This document shows, in pieces, positions 47,205 to 57,709 of a stretch of 64,000 nucleotides of DNA. Source of the stretch: Nissolia schottii (lineage: Eukaryota > Streptophyta > Magnoliopsida > Fabales > Fabaceae); assembly GCA_003254905.1 (NCBI GenBank), contig QANU01095819.1:1-64000 (forward strand). Reading direction: 5' to 3'. The translations under genes were made by a program, and so were the position numbers. The number at the start of each line of letters is the position of its first letter. Within the stretch, counting starts at the first letter, position 1. The notes beneath the pieces were generated by a model. It was not told the DNA's origin, made no database searches, and saw only the letters and a list, made by a program, of their open reading frames with translations.

Positions 47205-50200
47205 TCATAGATAGCGTAATAGCCACTCCAGGCTCTGTTGAAGTGAAGATATAATACTAAGTTTCTAGTTAAATGCATAAGATACCAATAATAGGAAAAA
47301 CCCGAATATAGTAAATGAAATTATTTATTTCAAAGTAATTGTTGTGTGGGGCATTTTCTCAGCATAATAAATTAGGTGATTAGATTTATTTCATAATACT
47401 TTGTGTGGTGCTTTGTCATCTGGCATTTCAGGGAGGTATGACCAACAGAATATAACAAAACGGGCTATCATACCTCCATGCATTCATGCAAATTCTCATC
47501 TTTCGATCTTACGTGGATCTGCAAAATCATAAGATTAATTACCTACATGACATTCTATTGACAATCTTCTCTAGTGGAAGGCTTCTATGGACAATAATCC
47601 AGTCAAAAGAAAAGGTAAGCATATAACTTTTACAAAAAAGACGGAACTATATTCAGATCATACCATACTTGCCAATCCTTTCTTTTCCTTTTTCTCCAAA
47701 ACCCTCCATCCAAACATTCTACAAGTGTTTTAATTTTTATAAAATACAGTGTGAAGCAAGTCCATGCAAACGTTGTCCTATTCCATTTTGATTGATTTTT
47801 ATTTATAAAATGCAAGGGCTAAACTCTACTTTAAACCGTAGTAAAAAAATGACCAAATGAAACTGGAATCCATGTGGCATATCTTCGCTTAGCCCAAAGA
47901 ATATATAACGATATACCGTGTGTCGTATTATGTTCATCCCCAATGACTTTATTGATGCACAAGATTCAAATAAAGCAAAGCCTTTTAGTTCTGTAGGAAT
48001 AGTAATTACCCCTATGACTTTGTGGGACGCATTTTGATCGACTTCTAGACAAGCCAGGATTACAAGTGCTGCAGCAACTGTTGAGGGCCAGTAACACAGC
48101 TGCTCATGAGCTGACAGTGCCAGGACTCCCAGGTACTTGACCCTCTTCTCCACAGCTGCACCAGCTTTAGCAGCTTTTAAGTAGAACCTATAAAATTTTA
48201 CATGATTGTGTAGTTTAGCTGAAATTATAATAAACTGGCCATTAGAACTCTATTTCCTTCTGAAGTTCGAGTTAAAATTTGTTGAGATGCTATAAGCTTT
48301 TCCTTAGTTACTGCTATGTGAAGTTACAATGATGCATATTTTTCTTCGATTTTTTAATCATTCAGAGTTTTTAAGCAAAAAACTCCTTATTTGAAAAATA
48401 AAAAAACAAATGGCTTTGTTTAAACCCTTTATTTTAAATTGTTATGTACCAAAGAAACCCTTTATTTTAAATTGTTCCGAGAAAGAAGCTGAAATCTCGA
48501 ATGTTGAACAGAGGCCTGAAACTAATAATATTAGCTGCTTGCAACTTTTATATCCAAGATTTCAGATTATACTCTTGCTGTATGAATGTCAAAGAAAAGT
48601 TATACCATAAGAAATTGTAGATGGTAGGCAGGAAACAATGGAACTTGAGCACCTCCAGCACCACCCACTCCATAGCCACTACCTCGCATCTACTGTACAC
48701 ACTGCTTCCAATGTAGAAGCATTTTTGCCCCACTCTGTAGTGTCCACAAAAAACAAGTTATTCATTGAAGAAAGGGAACGAAGACTTCGGTGTGCAGGTA
48801 TATTTAAATGTACTCAAGGGCGGGTCAACCAAGAAAAAGAAAAAGGTACTTTGAACATGTGGAGAATAACCGGTTAGCATCTCTTGTTGAAGTTAAAGAG
48901 GAAGTCACATTATTACATAAATCATGACTAACTTTTCTAATGTAGCAGAGAGAAGATAGTGTGTGGTATCTGCATTTCAACAATTTGAGGCAACTAATGC
49001 CTTCTAAATATCATAAATTGAAGGTGTAGAATATTATTATCACGTGGTCATGTATTACAAATAATTATCAGGTTGGTACAATGCAAAGTATATAATCCAA
49101 CATTTGATCCGAGCCATTAAAAAATAATATAAGATATATTACTTTCTAGATAATTAATATCATAACTAGATTCTTCTAAATTATGAGACTTTACATGATA
49201 GTACAAGTACGTACACTTATACTGAAAATTAAATCCTAATCTATTTCTATTTTCTGTTGTCCTTAATCTGACCCGATCACTTCACCTGTGGGCAACCCAA
49301 AACCAGTGACAGAGACAAATGAACCCGACTTATTTTCTCAACAAAACCAGGACAATGAGAAGAAAAGGAAAGATTAAATGATGAACCTGCTATATTGCTG
49401 GTTTTCTTCGATCCTCGAGGCTAATGTGAGGCAGGCTATCCCAACAATTTGAAGGTTTCTCTTAGTTTTGAAGTATCCTTTGCTTAGGAAACGGTCAAGG
49501 AGGCTGACCCCAAGAAACATCGTCTCTTGCCGAAGCTGCTTTCCATAAGATTGCTAACCATTTCAGGCAAATTGCTAGGTTAAAACCTTTTAAACGAAAT
49601 CCACGGGTGATTCAAAGCTCAACAATTTTCATAAAGACAGCATTTGAAAAGCCGGTTTCAATCTGAAGCTAAAAGGAATTGTGATCTAAATATAGGTTTC
49701 GTATTCATTTAACTCCTTAAAGTTGTTGGGTGACTGAGTGCTAGCAGCACAAGCTTTTATAAAGGTATAATAAAAAATAGTACCAAAAAAAAAATGGTTA
49801 CATTTACGTCTCGTTGACCGATAGACTGAGATGAAGAAAAATGGAAAAAAATTATTAAGAAAGATCTTGACATTTTTAATTAGTAGAAATTAGATTTGTT
49901 GAGCCTAAAAATTTCATTTAAGAGAAATTGATTGTCACAATGAGCATTAGATCATTCGCTAATATCACCAAACTACACATATATTTGTGACATATATGAC
50001 TTTTGTTTAATATGGTTTTACTTATTTATTTAATTAAATTTGGTTCAGGCATTTCTACCAACAATTAGGCCAAAGTACTTAGTTATTAGGGCATTGACTC
50101 AACCAGCAAGTCATTGATTCAATAGCTATATTAGATATAATTCAATAATTATATTAAAATATATTAATACTCATAAATGTAATTAAATAACATAAATAAT

Positions 50201-53200
50201 TAGAAATTTAACACGTTTTATAATATAGAATATTATAAGATAATGAACGTGTATGTTTTAACTTAAAAAATAGGTGATTAAAATGTTGATTTTTATTTTA
50301 GAGTTGATAAATCAAATTTTTTTTTAAAGAAGCTAATTCATTTAGATTCTACTTAAAACAAAAAAAAAGTAGATTTTTTTTTTTAGAATTTAGATTTATT
50401 TTTAAAATTTTATTTGAATATATGAAAACTGATTATTTTAGCCCAAAAAAATGTGAATTTTCATCAATAAGCTAAAATAGACGCTTCTAAAATTTTGAAT
50501 TCATTTTTAATAATTTAGGTATAAAATATAGCTTTTGTAACTAATGGATTATTGGTTGAAATTCTTGAACAAAATTTAATTAATTAAATAAATAAAATTA
50601 TATTAAATAAAATTCATAAATGTTACAAATATATGTGTAGCTTAGTGGTATTAGTGCACACTCTAATGCTCATGGTTATAATATCAACTACTCTTGAATG
50701 AGTATTTTTTTTTTAGGTTGCCTGCCCGATATTCAAGGCTTAGCCTTGACTAATTAATAAAACTTTCCTATTAAAAATTAATTTTTTTAATAGGAAAGTT
50801 TTATTTGTTAGTGTGTTATCAATTTTTCTTGTCAAGTTCTATTGTTCACCTAACATTCCCGCAAACCATAACCACCCACTTTCATTGTCCGAATACAGAA
50901 ACATGTGTGGCATGTGCAAGCGTGACCCTCACATATTCAAACCAAGTATTTACTAGATGGAAAATTTTGCAGTACTCACAACAAAAAAATCGAATATGTC
51001 GTGTCATGAGACAATTGGAAGCTACTAGGGGTGAGAATAGGCCGAACTAAGTTAGACTCACCTCTTCATAGGTGAAACATGCATTATAATCATTATGTGT
51101 AAGTCTAGCCTTCGACCTATAATAGGCTTTTTATTTTTAGTTAAGTCTGACTTGTCTCAAGGTCTGACTTGTGGCATGATTATAAGGTCTGTCAGTCTAT
51201 AAAATTAAAAAAAAAAAGGCAATGGAAGATTGAATGAAAAATTATATGCCCAAACAATATTCTTCCTGTTAAGAATAATTTATGATTATAAATGATTTGA
51301 TTTGATTGATTTGATTTAATTATAATCTTTTAAATTAATTGTAATTTATTTTTGGCCGTTGTGTTTTTGCCGTTGAGTCTTCAGCCTATAAATAGGCTGA
51401 GCCTCCGATGTAAAGAAACATAACAACTCTCAGTAATACATTTTCCCATATTCCTTACTTATTCCTTGCTTATTCCTTGTTCCTTGTTTATTTTTTACTG
51501 ATCAATCATGAGACTTCACACTTCTAAAATCTAAAGACGAAACAACGAAAATAACCTATAATTTTTTCTTTGAATTTTTAATCATTAACCAAAATTATAT
51601 TTGTACCTTATTTTTGGATTAAAAATGCTGTGGTTAAATTATAAATAATTAAATATTAAATAGTTATAACAATACACTATGTAATATAGTGGTTGATGGT
51701 GTGTTTTGATACGGTAATTGACATAAGTTTAAATTTGTGTTGAAGTATTTGGTTGGTTTGATAGACTTAATAGTCTCTACATATAGTCTATGTCTAGTCT
51801 ATTTATATAAACAAACTTTTAAAAGGGTTGCAGTCTAGCTTATTTTTTAAATAGGTCTGTATAGGCCTAAAATAGGCCGTGCCATGTCTAGTCAGATGGC
51901 ATGCCCTGTTCTAACCTTAGAAGCTACGACGACTCTCCAAGACTCCTGTGAATATGAGTGTTCTCTCTATAACTGAATCAAGTGCAGTTTTCACCGTTCG
52001 AACGCATTCTCTCAAGCAATCAAAAACATTGCATAACAAAATATAACTACTAGCCAGTAACCAAAGCATGAGCAGTGCTTAACTCTATCTCAAAGGCAAT
52101 TTATGAATTTGTTTCTAAAAGACAAAAAGAAAAAAAAAAAAAAAACATAGCCACGAAAATGACAAGAGAAACAGCATAATAATTTTAATTTTAATCGCTG
52201 GGATTTATAGTTTCTTAAGACGAACCTCAACGATCCAGTGAACCATTTGGGAGCGTAGCTGAATCACGTGGTCACCGAATTCCTCGGTGGACGAATACCT
52301 TTCAGCATAATTCCACAAGAAAACTTGCTTCTTCTCCCTCTCTCTCAGCATCTGGTAGCTCTCTTCCTCATCCAAATCTTCGAACCTCACAAACTAATAT
52401 CACAAAATAAAACGAAATTAATTAAGTTCTTTGAACAAAAAAAGAAGAAGCTAGAAACAGATTTCTAATAGAACTAGTGAGTGGTAACTAATTTTGAGGT
52501 CTGGAGCTGTAGCAAGGAAACGTTACTTTGGCCTGAACAGGAACCTCATCTTCAACGCTTGAAGCATGATCAAACGGAGAAGTTAGCACGGAGAACTCGT
52601 TGTGGAACTGAAGGAACAACGAGTGAGTTGGGGAAGGAGTTTCTCCAACGGATCCCTGCGAAAATTGGCTTCCGGAATCGATGAAAAGAGACGGAGTGTA
52701 ATCGGAAAGCTCGAGCTCCGAGCATTCTGGGAAGCTGAAAATCACTGAGCGAAGATCCGAAAATGCAGTTTCCTGGCTCGAACTGTACTCCGATTCCTCT
52801 TCTTCGTCATCGTAGTAAGAGAATTGTAATTGCTCAGTGCAAGCCAGATCGGAGTCATTCTGCCACTGCTTCACTATCGTCGATTGCGGTATCAAATCCG
52901 CGCAATTCTCATCGTCGTGGCGGTTTCTCGAACCATGAGAGGGTTCAAATTCCGATACTCTTTTTCCCTTGCACGTAGTCTTTTCCTCCTTGAACGACGT
53001 CGCACGAACACCAGAGGAGCTAACTGAAACGACGTTTCTTTTCGCCGACGAGATTTTCAAATTTCCGTTACTGGACTTTGAGTTCTCGCCGGGAAACCGC
53101 TCATCGCAAGTGATCACTGAATTCGTGCAAGCTTCGGAGAATTCCTTGTTTTCGTTTGGATTACCACTTTCTTTTCCACTCCTGAACTTCAGAATCAAGC

Positions 53201-53600
53201 TTCTGCTGCGGTCGTGAACTCCGGAATTGGAGTCCACGCACGAAGACTCTGAGACTTCACTTTCGTTTCGCTTCTCAAATCTCCGATTTCTCGAGAGTTC
53301 GCATGGTAACCTCTTGCTCGAGTTGGAGCTTTTTTCGTTTCCGGCGAAAACTACGGAAGCTCTGCTCGAATCGCACGAAGCTTCGCCGGCAGCGAAGTCA
53401 GAGCAAAAGCCGGAATCCAATGAATTTCGAGAGAAATTAGGATTTTCTCCAGAAACATTGATTCTAGCCGAAGCAAGAATCACCGGTGAGATTTGGCGCC
53501 GTCGCCGGCGAGGGAGCTTCGACCGGAGTTTCCTTACTGTGATTTGTGGTGGTGGTTCCTGTTGAAACTTTCGCTTCGATTTTCTAGATGTGGTTGTCAT
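47205..53600 (-). CDS. SDS: Cyclin SOLO DANCERS, meiosis-specific, seven coding exons
   Basis: Minus-strand exons are 52527-53600, 52226-52393, 49387-49553, 48606-48734, 48010-48187, 47474-47518 and 47205-47234. They total 1791 bp (596 aa) in a continuous frame with GT-AG boundaries. The Arabidopsis protein is slightly shorter, about 578 aa. Exon 1 encodes a long Ser-rich, basic N-terminal region (residues 1-358) typical of SDS. The cyclin core follows: FVRFEDLDEEESYQMLRERE, then SQMVHWIVE, RQETMFLGVSLLDRFLSKGY and LTLASRIEENQ. Then come EVVAMEWVVLEVLKFHCFLP, EQLCYWPSTVAAALVILACL and the end LEWLLRYL. SDS partners a CDK and is needed for homologue pairing and DMC1-dependent meiotic recombination in Arabidopsis and rice. 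Expression is expected only in meiocytes. Intron 2 is 2.7 kb and contains nested transposons; the other introns are 0.13-0.65 kb. Confidence 0.94.
50630..50760 (+). mobile_element. Possible tRNA-derived SINE relic
   Basis: TAGCTTAGTGG near 50638 fits the polymerase III A box (TRGYNNARNGG). GGTTATAATATC about 35 bp later is a poor B box. The following sequence ends just before the hairpin at 50756. A tRNA gene is excluded because no cloverleaf can be drawn. Confidence 0.3.
50756..50805. repeat. Perfect 18-bp inverted repeat, hairpin-forming
   Basis: AATAAAACTTTCCTATTA (50756-50773) is followed after a 14-base A/T loop by its exact reverse complement (50788-50805). The pairing extends further into the A and T runs. 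It lies in intron 2 of the SDS gene. Confidence 0.85.
51018..51927. mobile_element. hAT-like non-autonomous element with 8-bp target duplication
   Basis: The element is 51026-51919. Its left end is TAGGGGTGAGAATAGGCCG and its right end, inverted, TAAGGTTAGAACAGGGCAT. It is flanked by GAAGCTAC at 51018-51025 and 51920-51927. The 8-bp duplication and short imperfect ends point to hAT. Internal 'aggtctg...aggcctaa...tataggcc' repeats occur at both ends. No transposase is present; a solo LTR is nested at 51267-51520. It lies in intron 2 of the SDS gene. Confidence 0.75.
51267..51520 (+). mobile_element. Solo LTR (copia-like) nested in the hAT-like element
   Basis: It begins TGTTAAGAATAATTTATG and ends AGACTTCACA, 254 bp. 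The flanks CTTCC and CTTCT are a near-perfect 5-bp duplication. The core TTCAGCCTATAAATAGGC is shared with the LTR at 5423-5678, so they are related. Confidence 0.65.
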
Positions 53601-54144
53601 TGGTGTTTGGCTACCGGGAAACGCAGAGAAACAGTATATGTGATGGATTTTAGTTGTTGATGATTGAATATAGAGAGTGAGGGAAGGGTTCTTGGACGGT
53701 TATGGGAGTTAGTGGGGATGGAAAATGAGGGAGGAGATTGGAGAGTGAGTATTTATATGGTGCGATCCTACGTAATGCGTTTTCCGTGCACCACGTCCCC
53801 GCATGACTGATAACCTGACAGATTTAACACTCGGGAATTTTTTTTTTTTTTTTTTCTGAGAACAACACTCGGAATTAATATACCTTTTCAACAGCATTTT
53901 TTTTTTTAAGCGGAGCGGCTGTCAAGCCACCTTTTTATTTAAAATATTAAATATTTTACAAAATTATTAAATAAAAATGCTCTAGAATATGGAGATAGTT
54001 TTACGATTAATTATTAGTTTTACGATTAATTTAGAATAGCAGAGTAGGATAAAAATGTGATAAGGAGTTACGTAGAATGTCCCAACAACTTTATATAGGT
54101 ATAGATAAAAAAAAAACAACAAAAACAAAAAAAGTGTTACAACA

Positions 54145-54999
54145 TCAACTTCGTGTTAAACGGGCCAGCCCGCCCGTTAAGGGCCGACCCTTTTGGGCTC
54201 ATGAGCTGGGCTAAAATTATGTCTATTTTTAGAATTCGACTCATTTATGGTTAGACCGCAGACCTAAACGGGTCAACCCACCAGTCTGTTTATTTTTTTT
54301 AAATTAAATTTTGGTCTATTTTTTATGATTTTAATACAAAGTTGTGAATAAGTATGCGCAGTCATTTTTAACTATTTTTTATCGTCTATCTATTAATTAA
54401 TCAGAAAAAAATAGTTTAGGTAAAATTTGAGGATCCATTTCCAATGGTAGTAAATAAAGAAAATTTAAGGTTTTGCGATTTTTTCGTCTTTATTTCTTTA
54501 TTGTGGTTACAAAATCTTTAATTTTGCATAGGTAAACAAATAGTAGCATTTTTCAATTAAAAAACTATTTGCCAAGCTTTGATAGAAAAAAAAAAGGATA
54601 ATAAGAGAATATATTTAATTAACACCTAGAGTCTAAATTCGTACGATGTACAACAAGTTTTAAAATATCTAAAAAATATTTTAATTATAACTAAAACAAT
54701 TTAGCAATTTAATTTGCAATTTGGGCTTCAAGATGAAGATCTAAAACTTCAACTTGGGCTTCAATTTGAACGTGAGGTATCAATTATCATGTAGTTTTAT
54801 TAACTTAATTTTTAAAAATAACAATTTAATTTTTGGTTTTTGCTTTTTAAAAAAATTAAAAAAAAAAAAATTCAAGGCCTGTGAGCCCGTCAGGCGGGCC
54901 CGTTTAGCCTGCGGGCTTAACCGGGTCAGACCATTTTTTTTCCAAATTTTTTATGGACCTATTTTTTGCATGTAAAGCCCGCTCATTTTGACAGCCCTA
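54145..54999. mobile_element. Foldback/hAT-like element with CGGGC-rich arms ending in TTTTGACAGCCCTA
   Basis: The left arm carries AAACGGGCCAGCCCGCCCG. The right arm, inverted, carries AAACGGGCCCGCCTGACGGG and ends with TTTAGGGCTGTCAAAATGAG. That terminus is common to a plant MITE group. The left boundary is not precise and no target duplication was found. Confidence 0.5.
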
Positions 55000-55129
55000 A
55001 ACTTCATTATTACTGGCGGATTGCTGATAAAAGATTTGAATAGTATGTATGTAGTCTAGGATTTAAATCTTATATCCTTCATTGTGAAAAAATAAAATAT
55101 AATGAGATGTTAAAGAAATATTTGATGGA

Positions 55130-55344
55130 TGTTGTTATCCTAATTCAGTTAGGATTCGATTTCGTTACAATTTGATTAGATACGATATATTGTATTATCT
55201 TATCTTATATATATATTTTTTTATGCTTTACCTTATGAGTCTATAAATAGATTCTTGGTACTCTATGTATCACACATCTCTTAGACTCTTAATAATAAAA
55301 TTCTCTATTTGCTTTCTTTTTTCTCCGTATTATTATTTACAACA
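55130..55344 (+). mobile_element. Copia-type 5' LTR
   Basis: It begins TGTTGTTATCCTAATTC and ends TTTACAACA, with 6-base inverted termini TGTTGT/ACAACA, 215 bp. A TATA-like CTATAAATAG lies near 55241. It is followed by CGTTATTAACAC, which resembles the leader just after copia LTRs that reads 'cgttatcagcac' in intact elements. Confidence 0.6.
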
Positions 55345-56240
55345 CGTTATTAACACAAAAATTTTATCATGAAAACTTGAGATTCAAAAATTCATTTTGA
55401 TTCAATGAGTCTTAGAGACACCATTAAACGATAAAACATTGCATCCCTACAGGATTGCACAAAAGCAATAATTGATTTGCTTTATGATATAAGTTTTCTT
55501 TTATTTGTTTTTTTTTTTTTTACTTATGTTCTCCAATTATTACTTGCTTTTATCAACGCAAATTATGTTTATATCTATTTCTTTTTCTTCCAACACCATT
55601 TCCATAAATGAATGGTAATGATACCAATACAAAATATATAATCATTTTTTTTAAGTGAATGACAATGATACATATAAGAATTACAACCATGAACGGTAAT
55701 GATACTCAATTATAGGAAAACATAATCATTTATAAAAGTGAATGATATGTGTATATATGAAGAAAATATAATCATTCCTAGAAGTGAAAGAGAATTCTCA
55801 TACCCATGTACATGAGTGAATGGTAATTTATACACATTCCTAAATGTAAATGGTAATTACACATAGGAAGGATAATCATTTTCTAAAGCGAATGTATCAT
55901 CGTTATTCAAATTTATATGTAAATTAGGAGATTTACATATTTCCAAAAGTAAACATATCAAAAGATCATTCTTTAAAGTGAATGAGTCAAAATTATTCCG
56001 GTATTTAATTAGGAGATTTACATAGTCCCAGAAGTGAATATGTCAAAAGATTATTCCTTGAAGTGAATGAATATTATTAATATACACTCTGTGAAGCAAA
56101 TGAATTTTATTATTTTACATTCCCTTAAGCGAACGAATCTTATTAGTATACATTCCTTAAAGGAATCAATTTTATTATTTTTTATTCCCTGAAGAGAATG
56201 AATCTTGATATTGAAGTGAATCATTTACTCACGTAACGTG
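55345..56240 (+). repeat. Degenerate array of CATTCCNNNAAGTGAATGA units after the copia LTR
   Basis: From about 55605 to 56225 the motif 'attcct(t/a)aaagtgaatg' recurs some fifteen times, spaced irregularly at 35-60 bp. Variants include 'cattcctagaagtgaa', 'cattctttaaagtgaatga', 'attccttgaagtgaatga' and 'attccctgaagagaatga'. Such repetitive leaders occur between the LTR and gag in some copia elements; no gag follows here. Confidence 0.6.
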
Positions 56241-56299
56241 TTGCTGAAATGGAAAGTTTAATTTGTGATGTGTTTTAGTTTGTGGAACAATTTGAGAGA

Positions 56300-57030
56300 T
56301 GGCTGTTTGATTCTATTGTAACTTTCACGCTCTGAAAAAAGTTTAAGCATGAATGCCAAAAAAAAAATCTTATTTGGATGAGAACTAATTCTGAGTTTGA
56401 TCATTAATATTAATAGTAATAATATTTTCATTGCATTGTCTGTGATCATTTATAAAATAAGGTAACAAACAAAACATAAAATTATTGTAACATAAAGGCT
56501 GATCAAAGGCTGTCTCAATTTAGAATGTTTGGTTGGGGATGGAAAAAAATGGCTAAAAATATTTAGATAATGTTTTTAGAAGATGGAATTCGGTTTTCCA
56601 CCAACAATGGTCATCATTATTTTTTATTTTACTTTTAAGCTCTACGTCCAACTTTAATGAAGAAAAAAGTTAAATATGAATGTCAAAAAATAAATCTTCT
56701 TCAAACAATATTTAATTCCTATTTTCACCGGCAATATTAATTAATGGTAATAGTTCTTTCATTCTTTGGTTGAGTGGTGTGTGAGAATTTAAAATAAAAA
56801 ATAAAAAAAAGACCAAATTAATATTTCATTGAAAATCAAAATCAGACACCGCCTATATTTTGTAAGTTTGGTGTGAATTGGAAAAAAAAATGTTTCAAAA
56901 AATATTTTTCTTATTTTGAGATGTCATTCCGTTTTCCACCGGTCATTATCACAAATATTTTTTTCTTTTATTTACACTACTAGATTCCAATTTTAACAAC
57001 AAAAAAAGAAGATAGTAATGCCAAAAAAAT
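56300..57030. repeat. Three degenerate direct repeats, period about 330 bp
   Basis: Each copy has a block 'ga(a)tg(c/t)caaaaaa...aaat' (56350, 56679, 57017). Copies two and three are preceded by 'ggttttccacc(a/g)...tcatcattatt...tttattttac'. The units border the helicase relic, and could be part of the same Helitron-derived segment. Confidence 0.5.
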
Positions 57031-57239
57031 AAATATATGATTGACAAAATCTACCCCTCTACACGTTGTTGTTGTTGGTGCTGCTACTCCTTGCCACGCT
57101 ACTACAACTCCTCCTCTCCACGTTTATGTTGCTCTTCGGGTGATGCTACTGGTTCTCCACATTGTTGCTGATGCTGCAATCAGTTATGTGACGACATCCA
57201 AGTATGTGATGATGATGACAAGACCGAGACAATGAGCTC

Positions 57240-57709
57240 TTCTCCTTCGCATATCGAGCTCTATTGTGCAACCTATGTAGAGCTCAAATTGGTTATGGGA
57301 TACCTCCCCACGAACTGATGTTGAAGGAATCAGAGTTGGACTCCATATCGCCAGAAATATTAAATGGAATCAACTATTCTGGGTTGCCTCCCCATGAACT
57401 GATGTTGAAGGAAGGAGTACTTGTGATGTTGCTTAAGAATATAGATCGGTCAAATGGGTTGTGCAACAGTACCATGATGCATGTCAGGCAACTCGGGAAT
57501 CATGTTATTGAGTGTGTGACTCTAAGTGATAATAATGTTGGTCAGGTGGTTTTGATAGCTAGGATGAACATGATTTCGAGTAATGAAACTCTCCGATTAA
57601 GTTTTAGAGGAGACAGTTTCCCCTCATCGTTTCCTTTGCCATGACAATTAATATGTCGCAAGGCCAAACGCTTTCTACTGTTGTGTTGTATCTTTCCTGT
57701 CCCATGTTT
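57240..57709 (+). pseudogene. Helitron-type PIF1 helicase, C-terminal part, first piece
   Basis: The translation includes ISPEILNGINYSGLPPHELM, LKEGVLVMLLKNIDRSNGLC, VRQLGNHVIECVTLSDNNVG and VVLIARMNMISSNETL. After a frame change come a MSQGQTLSTV-like stretch and LYLSCPMF. These match the PIF1-like helicase of plant Helitrons. A local duplication repeats PPHELMLKE. The frame is interrupted by the LTR-type insertion at 57710; the sequel is at 61382. Confidence 0.8.

Noticed and set aside
50636..50700. Possible tRNA gene
   Set aside because: Only an A-box-like word is good; the B box is poor and no acceptor or anticodon stem can be formed.
52763..53565. Plus-strand open frames within the SDS first exon
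   Set aside because: They are antisense to the Ser-rich SDS coding sequence, which has the supported splice structure.
55605..56225. CRISPR-like array
   Set aside because: The units are degenerate, spacing is irregular, and the context is a plant copia element.
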